The notes: a model not told the origin generated them from the sequence alone. Counted from the stretch's first letter, positions 1-12,581 are shown. The stretch: DNA of 64,000 nucleotides from Crocodylus rhombifer (GCA_038503035.1 JAVSML010024002.1:1120587-1184586); one strand, 5' to 3'. Numbers and translations: made by a program.

Positions 1-1120
1 GGTTTTGTGTGTGAGAGAGAAATCAGCTTCTTCGAAAAAAGGGCTAAGACTAGACCTCTTTGGGGGCTTTCAAGTCTACATTTGAAAATTATTTTGGGGT
101 AACTTGAGATATTTAACAAGTAAATATCCATCTATACATTTATACACAAAAGGTTTTTATTCTGAATGACCAGGAATCTCAACCCATCTTCACAGACTAC
201 TTAGATAGCTGCTTTATTTACATTTGGAATGAGCTTTTCCACAAAATTGTAGGCATTAACACTTTTTGCCCTCTTATAGGCCAGACAGGACTGCATGTCT
301 TGTAGTCCTCACAGAGTTATCACATAATAGCTTACTGCATGACAGTGTCTTGTGCTATCTACTGGTCTGGGGTTACTTACCATGACTTTATGTTGCCTCC
401 CAATATAAAGTCTGGCACATAGCCAGCTGCTATGCTTTGATTCTAACACACATCAGATTCATGGACCTAGAGTCACATGCTGATTGTATAACAGTTGTGT
501 ACAACAACCACACCCACACATCTGTGTGGTCCTATGCCAACCACTGTCCTGAACATTAAGCCCCCGAGGGAAGAAAACAAGAGAAAAGACCAACTGGATC
601 CCACAAGCTTATTGTCTTCCTAAAAGAACATAAGTTGGTTCTTTTCTTTTCCTAACTCAAGGGAGAGGACCACAAGAAGACCATCTTCTTTAAAAAGTCT
701 CTTGTGTTTTCTTTAGATGCCAAGCATTTAATCTCTTTAACATGAAACCTGGGCTGTTTAACTTCACCTGGGTGTCATCTGCAGTGTGGAGCTCCTGGTG
801 GCCTAAACTTTCCTTGGCAGACAGCAGCCTCTGCATGGAAGTTGCTAGAGCACAGCACCACATTTTCACCTGTTCTGGCAGGGTGCAAAGTGCACTTCAG
901 GATGGTACAGCTGCTGAACGGACTGCAGGCGATGCCACATGGTACAGCCATCTATCTTTGTGTGCCTTCTGCTAGTGGCCAGTCCTGGAGTGGTGATGTT
1001 ACTCAGAAGGAAGAGGGCTTCTGCCACCACAGAGAAGCTTTGCACGTGGATGCAGGAAGCTTGTCTGAAGAGCTGTGCCATAAGTTCTGTCCGATTGTGT
1101 TTGTTATTTCAAATTCAGAC
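1..1120. other. unannotated sequence, no gene seen
   Basis: No exon, RNA gene or recognisable repeat was found. The left part is AT-rich; 735-1120 is somewhat more GC-rich and has overlapping short open frames on both strands of up to 126 codons. None has a recognisable domain, and they overlap each other, which is what chance frames look like. Confidence 0.5.
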
Positions 1121-1381
1121 TGGGCGCATCTATATGTGCCCCTGCCTGCACAGTACCTCCTGGTACTGCGCTGTCCTAGTGGTGCATGGGTTGTTTTCAA
1201 CCCTACTGCAGAGTAGCAACGAGCAATCAGTGGGCACTGACTGTGATATCACGGCGATAAGCTACTGCATGGTGGTGGTGGCATCACGGTTAGTGCCCAC
1301 TGATGCTACATCATCATAGCAATGAGTTATGTCACGGTAGCTCATCACTACAGCGATGTAGCATCTCATGTAGATAAGCTC
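1121..1381. mobile_element. MITE-like palindromic DNA element
   Basis: The ends are imperfect inverted repeats: gggcgcatctatatgtg at the left and, read on the other strand, gagcttatctacatgag at the right. Inside are two perfect stem pairs, a 12-bp arm (1227-1238 with 1292-1303) and an 11-bp arm (1302-1312 with 1355-1365). There is no coding capacity. Short terminal-repeat elements of this kind are non-autonomous DNA transposons moved by a transposase encoded elsewhere. The left end resembles those at 39664 and 57677. No target duplication was identified, so the exact ends and the superfamily are uncertain. Confidence 0.5.
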
Positions 1382-2576
1382 ACTGATGAGGATTTTTCCA
1401 CTTTTTTTCTGGTGGGAAAGGAAGAGTTAAGAGACAACCCAGAAGGGCAGTTTGGTATATGCAGGTCTTAAATTAAGCAAGACTGGCTATATGCTTTGTA
1501 GTACAAGTAATATTCAAATAGAAGCAACTTTGTTTTCAAGATATTCACTGATGTCCTGGGTCTCAATCTGCTGGCTATTCAACTCAAGACATTAAGGGGT
1601 CTTAAGCTGGGCACCGAGAGTCAGAGACCATGCTTGAAGAGTCTGGCCTCAGCAATGGTGTGCTAATGCTCCTGAGCTTAGAAATGAAGATACTTATTCT
1701 CCTGCATTTTTTTAAAATGCTTTAACTTTTTATGAGTATAAGCAATGCATATGATTAGTTTGAATTCTTAGTGTGAAAGAGTGGCAAGATCAGATCCCTT
1801 TTGTATGTAAATATACAATGATTTTGGTACATCTCACCAGCATTCAAAATAGCTCAATGCTCAAGTCATGTACAGCATGAAGTAAATTGCGTGAGGCTAT
1901 TTTTTATTCAATTAAGTATTTAAGCAAAGCAAACTGAAAAAATCTGGGTAGTTTTATTAGCATGATATAACTTGAAATTAATTAATGACCAAGCCAATCT
2001 TAAATTACCAGCTATAAATTGTTACTTGGATGTATGCCCCACAGGCTGATGAATATCATCTCGCTCTTTTCTTATATTCCTCTGTCTATTCCTCCAGTGT
2101 GTTTGTTATCTCCTATTTTACACTTAGACTAAAAGCTCTATGGGGAATGGACTCATTGTTTTTGTTGTTCATTGTATGTACAGTACCAAGCACAATTGGA
2201 TACTTTTCTTTGGCTAGGGTTGTAAGTATTGTGCAGGTAATACAAGTAACTAATTAAGTATAACTAGTATCCCAGCAGTCTTTATATACAGGTCTGGTAG
2301 CAAATGCAAGAAATAGGAAGAGAAAAATAAACTCCTTAACAGCACCTTGTTCTCATTAAAATGCATGTTGCATAGGTCTTTATTTTACAATGATTTGGTT
2401 TTACTTCAAGGAATCCAATTTACATTCGCTTAATTGGCTTCCAGTAAATCACTAGTTATAATTAGAAAGCACTTTTCAGAAACTCTCCTGTTTAAAATCA
2501 CTTCAGGTGGATAGGTGGGTCCAGGCATTGCTTTGTGCTGTAGTGTGAGAGCGCGATCTAGGTTCAAAGGCATCAA
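1382..2576. other. AT-rich unique sequence
   Basis: No gene or repeat was recognised. Open frames are short (75 codons or fewer) and lack family features. Confidence 0.5.
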
Positions 2577-2715
2577 GATGCTAGACAAGGTTCTTTGGGT
2601 GAACCTGATATTTTTATTAGACCAACTTAAATAGTTGGACAAAAATTTAAAGCAAGCTTTCAGGTTTAAAAACCCTTCGCCAGGCTGAGGAAGTTTCAGC
2701 AGTTGGTGCTCTTCC
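2577..2715. repeat. old dispersed repeat, copy 1
   Basis: The segment carries a recognisable string of short blocks: gggtgaacctgatattt, attagaccaactt, gcaagctttcaggttt and acccttcgccaggc. A second, opposite-strand copy occurs at 50740-50850 with the same blocks in the same order. I recall similar text from dispersed repeats in other amniotes but cannot name the family with confidence. The neighbouring sequence to about 3010 may belong to the same insertion but shows nothing diagnostic. Confidence 0.5.
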
Positions 2716-5063
2716 TGGATGGAGTGAATAGTAAAGAAGCCAGAGGCTGGGCTGGTCTGCATGCAAGACAGGCAGTCAGTGAAGATGTAAATTGAGGAGT
2801 CAGTGGGTGAGAGACAGGCTGGGTTGGGGGAACAAGGGAGATGAATGTAGCAGTTAAACAGTGGAGAGGTACCTGGGGAGTCAGATGTCAGGCAGGTTAT
2901 AATGTGTCATAAATCCAATATCTATATTTAGTCCATGATTTTTAGTATCCAGGAGGTTGATGAAGTGAAGTTCATAAGCTCGTCTCTGAAAAGTGTTTTG
3001 TAACTTTGCTTGGTGCTTAGGGACAGTGAAGAATACTAATGTTAATAAAGTGAAATAACTCAGTGCAGGGCAAAGAACCAATACAGGCCATCATTATGGG
3101 CTGAATACTATTTGGTCTGCTGCACAGTCAAAAAAAAGATTAAGAAAAACCTCTATAAAGTGGTCTATTACAGACACCTGCTCTATGCACAGGTTTTGTA
3201 CCAGCATAAATATTTCAGTTGGGAGTCAAATGGCTTTACTGAAAAAGTTATACTGGTTTCATTTTTTCTGGTATAGAGATGTATTATACCAGTTTTATCT
3301 CCTTACCATTGTGAGAATAAGCTGTACTGGTATTAATACTTTAATACTAGCATAAACATTTATGGAATGAGGATTGCAGCAGGGAAAGGAAGAATCATTT
3401 TAATTCTACTTTAGTTTACTTTCACCACAATATTTTTATATGTAGAAAAGCCTATAAATAGGAAGATAATGTACTTGCAGGCTAATTGGAACCTTTTTTC
3501 CCATGCTGCATTTTATTACTTCCATTTAAAAAAGGATTCAGAAACAGTACAATGATCCCTCTATTGACATGGAGCTTCAGTCCATCTAGTGACTGCAGTT
3601 TCCTGATAACACTAATGGTTGATTACAATAGACTTGAGCCTTTTATCTTATTTTGTCTTAAATTTAACTATTTGTGCACAGTAACTCAAACATTCTTCCC
3701 TAACCTCATTCACTATTTAATGGTTTCATCATCCTGACTTGGTCATATCTGACTGCCCTACAAACTATATAGTAATCACTAGGATTAATTGTTTAGTAAG
3801 AAAGTGTTCATCATGAGTAAAGAGGGGTTGCACAAAGGGGAAGGCCGTGATATTCCTGCCAAGGAATGGGAGGTGGAGAGGTAGACCTCCTCCACCCAAA
3901 ATATTGACTTTGCTTCATTTCCACTGGGGCAGATTTATGGGTCCAGGGGAAGGTAAGATATTCAAAACTAGCAAAATCTATGAAGACAAGATCTTTGGTA
4001 GGGGGTGGCTATATTGATCACTATGCTCCTTGCTCTGAAATAGCATCTGTGACCCAGCTGCATAACCAGCTATTCTGGCTGGAATTGTGGACTCCATAGC
4101 ACTGCCCATTGAATTTTCAATGGAGCAAAGCCATTTAGCATGGGCTTTGCACCCTCCATAACATTTCAACCCCAAACCTCAGCAAATTTTGCATTTGCAA
4201 TTGACTGACTCCCTTCTGGGCTTCAGAATTTAAAAAAATGGATAATGTCTCGGAAACTTTTCAAGATGAAAAAAATGAGGGCTGGATGCATTGGTAGCAT
4301 CTCTGAAAGTTCTGTAATGCTAGTCCAATTAGATACAGTTTTGACTTTTGACTGAAAAACTTATTGTAAGCCATTGTAGTCAAAAGGGGGGAAATTGAAA
4401 GAAACAGACAAGTATGTTCAGACTCTACATTCATTTTCCTGGAACAGATGAAGGAACCTAGTCTCTCTCCAAAAATTACAGAATTGTTAATAGAAATAAG
4501 TCATTTTCATTTGGGCCACAGCTGTTTTGTTGGACTCCTGCTCGAGGAAATATCAGTTCAACTTTGCTGCTTCTTTTGAAAACCTAGTTAAAGGCACTTT
4601 TCAACTTTATTACCTCATAGACTTTTAGATTAAACTAAAAAAGAAACTTTGTCTTGCTGGCCAGTTGTCATGAAGACCCCATGATGCTTTAGGAAGAAAA
4701 GCACATTCATTCCAGTGTTCAGTCGCTGAAGTTTAGATAGATGAGGTGTTATTTTTCACTTTTTCATTCCATTTGTTAAGCCATGTTACTGTTTGCTGTT
4801 AAAAAGTTGTTGCCAAAACCAGGAGGGTAGGGAGTAAATAAGATGAACAGTATATTCTGAGCAGTCAGTACTGTCAGAGAAATACTTTTTACTTCCTCAA
4901 AGTTTATGAGCGGGCTGTTTATATAATGTAATTTTAAAGCCCATTTATAAACATATGGGAGAGAAGGGTAGGTGGGCAAGGCTGAAATGGGTCAGTTCTT
5001 GAAGGTTTGTGTAGGGAAAGCCATTGCATTTTTTTTCCATTTAACTATTTTAGGTTACATTTA
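2716..5063. other. AT-rich unique sequence
   Basis: No gene, RNA or clear repeat was seen. The open frames here are at most 83 codons and have no recognisable features. Confidence 0.5.
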
Positions 5064-5180
5064 GATATAGGAATCGGATACGTCCATCTAGTCCAGGCTG
5101 TCTCTGACATGGGCCAGCACCACATGTCTCAGAGGACGTTAAAAAAATCCTATGGGTAGATATGGGATAATCTGTCAACT
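5064..5180. repeat. possible decayed CR1-like fragment
   Basis: The stretch around 5080-5140 (gtccatctagtccaggctgt, then gggccagcaccacatg and ctcagagga) resembles text common in dispersed repeats of turtles, birds and crocodilians that I associate with CR1-related elements. It is short and diverged, so the call rests on wording recalled rather than on alignment. Confidence 0.3.
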
Positions 5181-5229
5181 CTCAACCTTGCCTCCCCCAC
5201 CTGCCCAAATGTCATCCTAGTTAGACACA

Positions 5230-5560
5230 AAGGGTGCCTGTAGACAGGTTGCAAGGCTGCTTCAACATGCTGTAATTTTAGCACGTCAGAGCAGGCTGGA
5301 TTAACTGAGTCTGCTGGAGTGGGGTCATTGCCATGGTCCTGCCAGTCTCCACATCTCATGTATCAGCATTCTCATGCTTCAAAATGGTGGCGGGGGTATT
5401 TAATTAAAGCTTGTTGAATGAGCTTTAGTTCAAGTGCCCCCACCACCATTTTGAAGCATGGGGACACTAATACATGAGACACTGTGGCGCTTTAATTAAA
5501 GCAGCTCCCAAGTGCCACTCTAATTAAAGGGCCCTCCACCACCACCCTTAGAGCACTTTT
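5230..5560. mobile_element. palindromic MITE-like element with long hairpin
   Basis: A large inverted repeat dominates this stretch. Arms of 43 bp (5354-5396 and 5437-5479) match at about 37 of 43 positions and enclose a 40-bp loop. The loop contains a smaller hairpin (aaagct with agcttt). Around it are repeated tttaattaaag-type blocks. The left edge, gggtgcctgtagac, resembles the terminus of the element at 39664. No matching right terminus or target duplication was found, so the boundaries are approximate. It is non-coding. Confidence 0.45.
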
Positions 5561-5803
5561 AGAAGTGCTGAAAGGCTAGCAATGTTTGGGGAAGATCCAT
5601 TCAGTATGAGTTTCTGTGAACAGGGCTAAATTAATGCACAGGTCAACTAGGCATATGCCTAGGGCACTATGTGAAGAAGGGGCCCAGTTGTGCTTATTAT
5701 AATTGAGTGAAAAAAAGTAATATAAAAAATTCATATTCAGCTGGCGACCCATGAGTTTGTTGGCCTCAGAAAGGGTTAATCTGACTCTGTCTGTGAGGAT
5801 CAG

Positions 5804-6276
5804 TGGATGCATCTACACGAGACATTTACTGTGCAGCTGATTAGTTAACTGCATAATGAACGTATCAGTATCTAAATGTGTGCTCCTATTAGGACACACA
5901 AAACTAATCAACTATGCAGCTACCCTGCTGTGGAGTGTTATCCTGTGTAGCAGCACATGTGTAAATGCTACCCCTGCTGGCTGGGACATGGGGTGCTTCA
6001 TAGTGGGGGCTACTTTCTGGCTCAGCACCCTCATGCCTCAGCCAGCCACAGCGTAGTGTGTGGAGTCTGCCTGGAGCAGCCCAGGGCTAGCAGGCTGAGC
6101 CCTGGGTCTGCTGCCACCCTGGGCTGCTCCAGCTGGACTCTGTGTGCTATGCACCAATAAACTCTGGAGCAATACGCTCCAGAGTTCAAATGGTGCACCT
6201 GGGAGCAAAAACCCTCCAGAGCAACAATCGCTGTAGTTTATTCATGCGCATTAATCACACGTTAGAGACGTGCCCA
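5804..6276. mobile_element. MITE-like element with central hairpin
   Basis: The left end, ggatgcatctacacgagac, and the right end read on the opposite strand, gggcacgtctctaacgtg, are weak inverted repeats. Near the right side is a perfect 11-bp hairpin (6160-6170 with 6176-6186, loop of 5), flanked by a further pair, tgcacca and tggtgca (6150-6156 with 6191-6197). Short open frames inside (66-67 codons) are chance. It is probably a non-autonomous DNA transposon sharing the (g)gtgcatctacat-type end seen elsewhere in this window. Confidence 0.4.
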
Positions 6277-9200
6277 GTGTGGGTGGAGGTGGGCTCACAA
6301 GCAGACTGAAGAAAAATTAGGAAGAGGGAGCACTTTTCTGAAAGGGTAAACACAGAGTTGGCACTATGTTTAGTCTCTGCCACAATTTGCAGCAGAGGAG
6401 GTGCATCCATGCTGAATGTAATTAAAACAAAAAGCAGGACTTTCCATTCACTGTTGCTTAGTAACATTTCTATTTCTTTCTTTTAAAAGACCACAAGAAG
6501 CTTGTTCCAACAGTATAAACTCAAGATTTTAAAAAAATGTGGTTGAAAACCTGCCTATTAAATTAAATATTAAAGTGGCAGGTGAAGGAAAGTTAGTTTT
6601 CCTTCATATCATTCTTCATGTTCCAAAATAAATAAGGAAAGATTTGTTTGTGTCAAATGCAAATACACCCTGGAGCTGGCTTACTGACTATCGCAAAATT
6701 GTCATGAACCTGAACAGAAAGCAAATACACAGGTTTGACCCTTTAAGGCAAATAGTGTGGCCTAAACCACAGAGTAAGCAGCAAACTGCCTTAACAGAGA
6801 TGCATCCCTAGTGTCCTGTAGCAGGACTCCTGCAGATTTGTTACTGCATCATTATGAGTCTTCATTTACCTTTGAATTATTTATAATATTATTTTAATTA
6901 AACAATTTTCACTTAGGACCTGCTGACATTTTTATATACCTCCTTTCTCACAATATTGTGTCTGGACCATGGGGCTTTGGGACATGTTTTAGTGTGCCAG
7001 CATAACATATGTTCCCAATCGGCAAGTGACACGTGAAAGAAAAGGAATGTGATTTAATGTTTCAATTTTATTGTTTGCAATTTAACATATGGAAGTAGAG
7101 AAGAAGATACAGTCAGTAAACCAATATGAATGTGAAGATCCACAATAAAAGATCTCTCAGAAGATTTGGTTTAATAATTTATTGAATCTTACCAGTCAAA
7201 TAATTCCTTGCAAAAAAACCCCCCAAAAAACTTACTTGTTTTGGGACTTGTATTCCTTGTTCACTTGCAAGCCGTTAATATACAAGTAATGACGTTGTAA
7301 ACTTGCATTTTATTCTCAGTGCCATGGTGTCTGAGCACTTGTACAAAGAAATCTGAAACAAAGTCAACAGTGGATTAATTCCCTCTTGGTTTTTGCTGAG
7401 GAAATTGAAAGTTAAATTCTTCTATTTTGGTTTTGTTTTGATCTCCGCCTTTCCTTTATACTTCACTTCCCCTTCCCCTTTGCCTTGTGTTTTGTGTTTC
7501 TTCTCCCCTCTTCCCCCCCATTTTACCTGACTTCATTCTCCCCTCTTTTCCTTTGTTTGACCTTACTTTCCCCCTTTACCTTATCTGCTTTGTGGTGATG
7601 GGAAAATAAACCTCAAGTGAGTTTTTGAACATTGCTTTAAAGGCAGTGGGTTTTGGACACTGTACTCTGTTCTAGTCATGGCCGAGGTATATCCTATCTC
7701 TGCCCTTCTTTCTCTTTCGAGAAATAACTGACAACTGAAGGGTTGGGTTGAATATTAATGTTAGTAGCTAGGCAGTGTGAAGATAAGAGAGTAGAGCTGG
7801 TTGGAACATGTTTGTTGGTTTTTCAAACCACAAAAGTACTTTGAGAACTTTAGCTGAAGACATGAAAAGCATCTTTCTTCATTAAACAGTTACAAAACTG
7901 TTTTATTTTTTTTTATTTTCAATTAGTGAGCTACAGTGTTTGGTTTTACTGAAAACTTTTTCATGGCAGCCTGGAATTTTTGAACTTTCAGAGTTTGTTT
8001 TTTATTTTATTTTATTTTGGTTTATTGCTGTTTTGCTTTTCAATGAAAACTTCAAAAGGTTTGGACATCTATTAGCATTTCCTGCAGAAATTGTCATTTT
8101 AATTAAAAGGAAAGTTTTAACTGAAAAAGTGAAATGAAAGAAAAATGGTGATTAGTTTTATAATAGACATAGTGTAAGAGCTATGTCAGCACTCCAACTA
8201 GAACCAGTTGCAGAGGAAGTTGCCTTAAGTCTGACTTAAAACAAGAAAATTAAAAAAATAATAATATTGTATTCCAGCCAAAATCTATAAATAATAGGCT
8301 TTCCCTGGCACTGAATATAGTCAAGGACAGTTTTACCATTTACTTCAATAAATCTCAGACCTTTCAAAACTTCTCACAATAGTTCCATTGATTTCAGTGG
8401 AAACAGCAGCCTGCAGAACAGAGGGCAGAAATTCTGTAACTGCAGATCGCAAATATTTTTTATTGGCAAACTTACATGTCAGCTCTAATATGGACATGTT
8501 GATATCTTCATGGGTAATGAAAAAAGATATTTGAACATTATGAAGGATACAGCTTTCTGCAGGAGTTGAGTAGGAGACTGGCAATGGTGAGGTTTTGGGC
8601 TTGGCTCCACTTTGCCTTGCAGTGTAATTTTACATACATCACACAGAGCAAAAGTCTCACTCCTGAGTTCTTAAAGTTAAGCTTGAGGCTCCAAATTTTG
8701 AAATGCTTGGTCTGCAGCCTTTCTGGAAAGGAGGGATTATAATGCCCCCTTTCTTTTTCTTTCATTTAGTCTGGTTTTGCTTGAATATAATTCATTTGAT
8801 TTCAGTGGAGGTGCTTCTGATTTACAGCGTTGTCTCTAAGAACAGAAGCAAGTCTGCATTACCAATACCTCCCACAGGGATCACAAAACTTAATAATAAT
8901 TAATCAGTGCAGATAAGTGCTTTTAGATCTTGGGATGAGAGATGCTACGGCGTACAAGTGCAAAGTATTTTATAGTTGCTAAGGGACTGTTGCCTCGATT
9001 ATGACACTCTCTTGGAATTCCAGATTATTATCATTTAAGTGTTTTTCAAATCAAACCAGAATTAACATTAGAAAATACAAAGTTGTTAGGTATCATATTC
9101 GACAGATTTGAAACTAGCTTTGTACAGCTCCTTACCTGGCATGAGTTTGTTTACAGCACGTAATAAAAGACTTTTGAACACATTGATAATTCCTAGAGAG

Positions 9201-9405
9201 CTTTGAGACATTGGATAATATTGGCCATACACATTGGTTAATACTGTTAATTCATCAATTAGTCTTTGATGCAACTCTTGTAGCTTCTTTTATATTGTAA
9301 AGGAACAACAATGATTATAAACTAGGAAATTATAGATCAGTCAGCTGTCATAATGGAGGATTTCCATATGCACCTTCAGGTGTGCAATAGTATACATCTT
9401 GTTTA
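6277..9405. other. AT-rich sequence with pyrimidine-rich tract
   Basis: No gene was recognised. About 7441-7590 is strongly pyrimidine-rich on the + strand (runs of cttcccc and ttcccccc). Two short blocks, ccattgatttcagtgg at 8385-8400 and a close relative at 8794-8808, belong to a motif that recurs across the window. Confidence 0.5.
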
Positions 9406-9476
9406 CTTAGTCCATCTTGCATTGGACTAAGTGCATCATGAATTGGACTAAGTCCATCATGTGTTGGACTAAGTTC
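9406..9476 (+). repeat. 21-bp tandem repeat, 3.4 units
   Basis: Three consecutive 21-bp units run 9406-9426, 9427-9447 and 9448-9468, followed by a partial unit. Each has the form ctaagtccatcatg plus attgga, with a few substitutions between units. There is no coding sense in it. It is a small minisatellite and may be length-variable between individuals. Confidence 0.85.
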
Positions 9477-11447
9477 AAGAAGTGATGTAATATTTAACTA
9501 ATATTCTGGGTTTTGGGGGTTTTTTTAAAGAAATTAATTTCTACTTTCTTTGGTAGATTGGACTGTGCAATATGCTTTGAATTTCAAAATCTGATTTACA
9601 ACAGTCTGAACCTCTGAACAGAGATGTTTCCATGGGGGGTCATGGAACAAATGGTTAAATAAACTGCTGACCAACACATTGTGGTAAGCAAGATAAAAGG
9701 AAGATTTGGGGGAAAAACAAAGCAATGACTGGAGCATTAGTAAAGTGTTAGACTTCTGAATGCAATGGGACTGGATGCTTTTCACAGTGGTCATGGGAAT
9801 CGTGAATTCTATGGTTTGTTTTATGCCTTTTTAACAAAAATCTCTGGATCTTGGCAGTGTGGCAACTGAGTGGGTTGATAGGATATGAACATGTTAATAA
9901 ATTTCACTGAGAGCTACAAAATGAAATCTATGCAACATAGGCTAATAGCAGAAGCTTAGAGGCAGAAGACTGGTGACCCCTGGGATCAGACTAGTGGACT
10001 CAGCAAATTGTTTAATCTCCAGGGCTCATGAAGTTCCCTTCATTAATATAAAAATACTGGGCTAAATCCTATTCCATCTGAGTCGATAAGAATTTTGCCA
10101 TAGATTTTGATGAGAAGAGAGAAGATTTACCTTAGTCCCCATTTAGTGCATGTTAATAAAACAGCACTACAGCATTTTAATTGTTGTTAATATTGCATTT
10201 GAACCACTTTTTTTACCTTTTGCTAGCTAAATTATTAAAAATGTGGATTTCTCTCACACCACAGGAATACATTATTTTAAAGCTTTTCTGAGCTATGTTG
10301 CTTTACTTTTTTCCCCTTTTTTAGCCAGTTTCTGCTACCTGGGAGTGAGGTTGAGAGATTTTTAACTACCACTCAACATTTTCTGCTAACGTAGCTGATT
10401 TGCAGGGACTTGAATGTAATTTAGATGCTTAAAAGTGCATGCATCATTACAGTCTTTCATGTATTTACCTTCAAAATGTCCTTCATTATACAATGTAGAA
10501 AAGGCTACATTGAGGTACTGGCAAGCTAAAGGATGGACCCAATGAAAGATTTTGGAGCAAAATCTACATTTTCAAGTAAGCTGAACTAAGGTAGAATTTA
10601 AACTCCTGATTTCCAAGGAGTGTGCCAGAATGGCTGTACTCCAGTGGCTAAAAATTCTTTAGATACCTACATTCACTTTTCACCTCTGTTTTGAGCAGGA
10701 AAGGTTCGTAAGTGCCTAAACTTAAGATGAAACCATCCAGGTTGGCCATCTCAATAAACGGTTCTCAAATGGCCAAACCATTGGGTTATTCTATAACAGG
10801 TGAACACAACAGAAGGTACATTTTAAAAGAAAAGACTGAAACCCGCTCTACTCTTTCAGTGAACAGGTGAAGATTCTGGCCTGTAGATCCCAAGTGGGTA
10901 GGAACAACTCCCTGCATCTCTGTATCAGAAACCTAAGCTCTGTAGCCTGTACTCTTTATTTCCTGTTTTGTAGCTATAGGTGGCTTCCTGTTCATGGCTT
11001 TTGGCATCTCTGTTTCTTCATCCCTAATCCTTCCCCTACACTATAGAAGGAGGTTAGGGTTCTGGATCCTACTCTGGGTGTAAGGCACCTAAAACTTAGA
11101 TGCTTAAGTACTTGATTGCATTTATCCAAAGGGACTTGAGAAAGTCACACGGGAAACTTGAGGTATAATAGAGAATTGAGCAGCTGGTCAGCCAAGGTCC
11201 AGGCTAATGCCAGAACCACTGCATCGTTGTTTTTCTACTGGTTAGCTGGTAATCAACAGAGGAAGAAGTATCTACCATCCAAAAAACAAACAAACAAAAA
11301 AAGCATTCATTCAATAATAATGTATCACTCTGAAAGTCATCCATTTTTGTATGGCTTCTAAAGGATTAAAAATCCTACAAGCACATTACATACCTGGGCA
11401 ACATGTAAGCATATCAGTGTAGGGTCTCTTATACTTATCAATTATTG
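9477..11447. other. AT-rich unique sequence
   Basis: No gene or clear repeat was recognised. Around 10062-10110 there is a decayed block resembling an old amniote repeat (aatcctattcc followed by a degenerate ttgact-type motif). Confidence 0.45.
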
Positions 11448-11455
11448 TTATAAGC

Positions 11456-11875
11456 CAGGGGTGTCCAACTGGAAGCCTTCAGGTGAGGGGTTATTGTGTA
11501 GCCCCCAGACTCTCACCTGGCTGGCATCCCACTTTACCTGTCTGGCTGCAACAGCGAGTCTCCAGGTTGTCCCCCACCTCCTCCAGCTGCTGCTCCCTGC
11601 CTTTGCCTCAGGGAGCAGGGCTGAGCAGCAGTATGGGGAGCTAAGGCTGAGTCCAGGGCCACGCCTGGGGGGGACTGATATTGCACGGTGCAGCAGTGGG
11701 GGGAGGTTTGTGGGGAGGATGATGCATGCAGGTGTGCATTGCAGTGTGTGTAGGGCAGATGGAGGCTGTGCTTGTGTGCCTATGCAGCATAGTGTGGCCT
11801 GTGTGATCTGCAGCCTGTGCCATGTACAGCCTCCAGTGGTAAGGCCCTTAGTGTCTTAGAAGTTGGACAGCCCTG
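11456..11875. mobile_element. hAT-type non-autonomous DNA transposon
   Basis: Termini are caggggtgtccaact at the left and agttggacagccctg at the right, which are inverted repeats matching at 14 of 15 positions. The element is flanked by a perfect 8-bp direct repeat, ttataagc, at 11448-11455 and 11876-11883. CAGGG-type ends with 8-bp target duplications are diagnostic of the hAT superfamily. At 420 bp it is far too short for a transposase. The 132-codon frame inside has no hAT dimerisation or BED-finger features and is taken as chance in GC-rich sequence. This is one of the best-supported boundaries in the window. Confidence 0.9.
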
Positions 11876-11883
11876 TTATAAGC

Positions 11884-12581
11884 AATTTTGGACTTGTTAA
11901 ACCCAGTTATTGACCGGTAACAGGTAAGGCTAATCTGGGACATGCCTACCACAAGAACCTTTAGGTGTGGCACACAGTAAATCAAGGAGGGAAAAAGCAG
12001 AAGAGCAGCAGATAAGTCAGAGAGCAGAAAGCAGAGCAAATAATCAGGCAGGAAGCATAGGCTAGGGAGCAGAAAGTGGAGAAGCAGATTGGGCAGAGGA
12101 CAGGGATCACAGAGGCTCTTTGAGAGGGTGCAGGGCTAATTTTTGGCATGCCTGCCAAGAAAAGGTTGAAACCCACTTAACAACTCATGAATCATTTATT
12201 AAACAATGTGTTTAAGAATTATTCACTCTATAAACTGTTTATAAATGGAACTGCACTATAAATTGTGACCATCAGAGACATAAAATGTGGAGAGAGAGCT
12301 AAAGATGAATTTGACTTTGCCTAGGAGGCTTTTCTTGCACAACAGGCAACAGAATGGAACAGGGTGAAAAGATGCAAGCTGAACCTGACTTTCAGCACAT
12401 GGGCTGCTTTAGAAACTTTGGCCATGACCCATGAAGATATTTAGATTTATGTAACATCACTCTGGATGCCAGTGAATGCCTCTTGTGTGAGTGTTCTAAA
12501 CATATAACACCTATTTGCTTTATGAAGTTTGCTCAGAGATATGGCTTGCAATAGAGGTTTTATATTTCAAATATATGGTTT
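11884..12581. other. purine-rich stretch and unique sequence
   Basis: About 11990-12110 is rich in repeated agcagaaag-type words on the + strand, a low-complexity purine tract. The rest shows nothing recognisable. Confidence 0.45.

Noticed and set aside
7441..7590. Pyrimidine-rich tract as a splice acceptor or regulatory site
   Set aside because: It is long and irregular, and no exon-like frame follows it.
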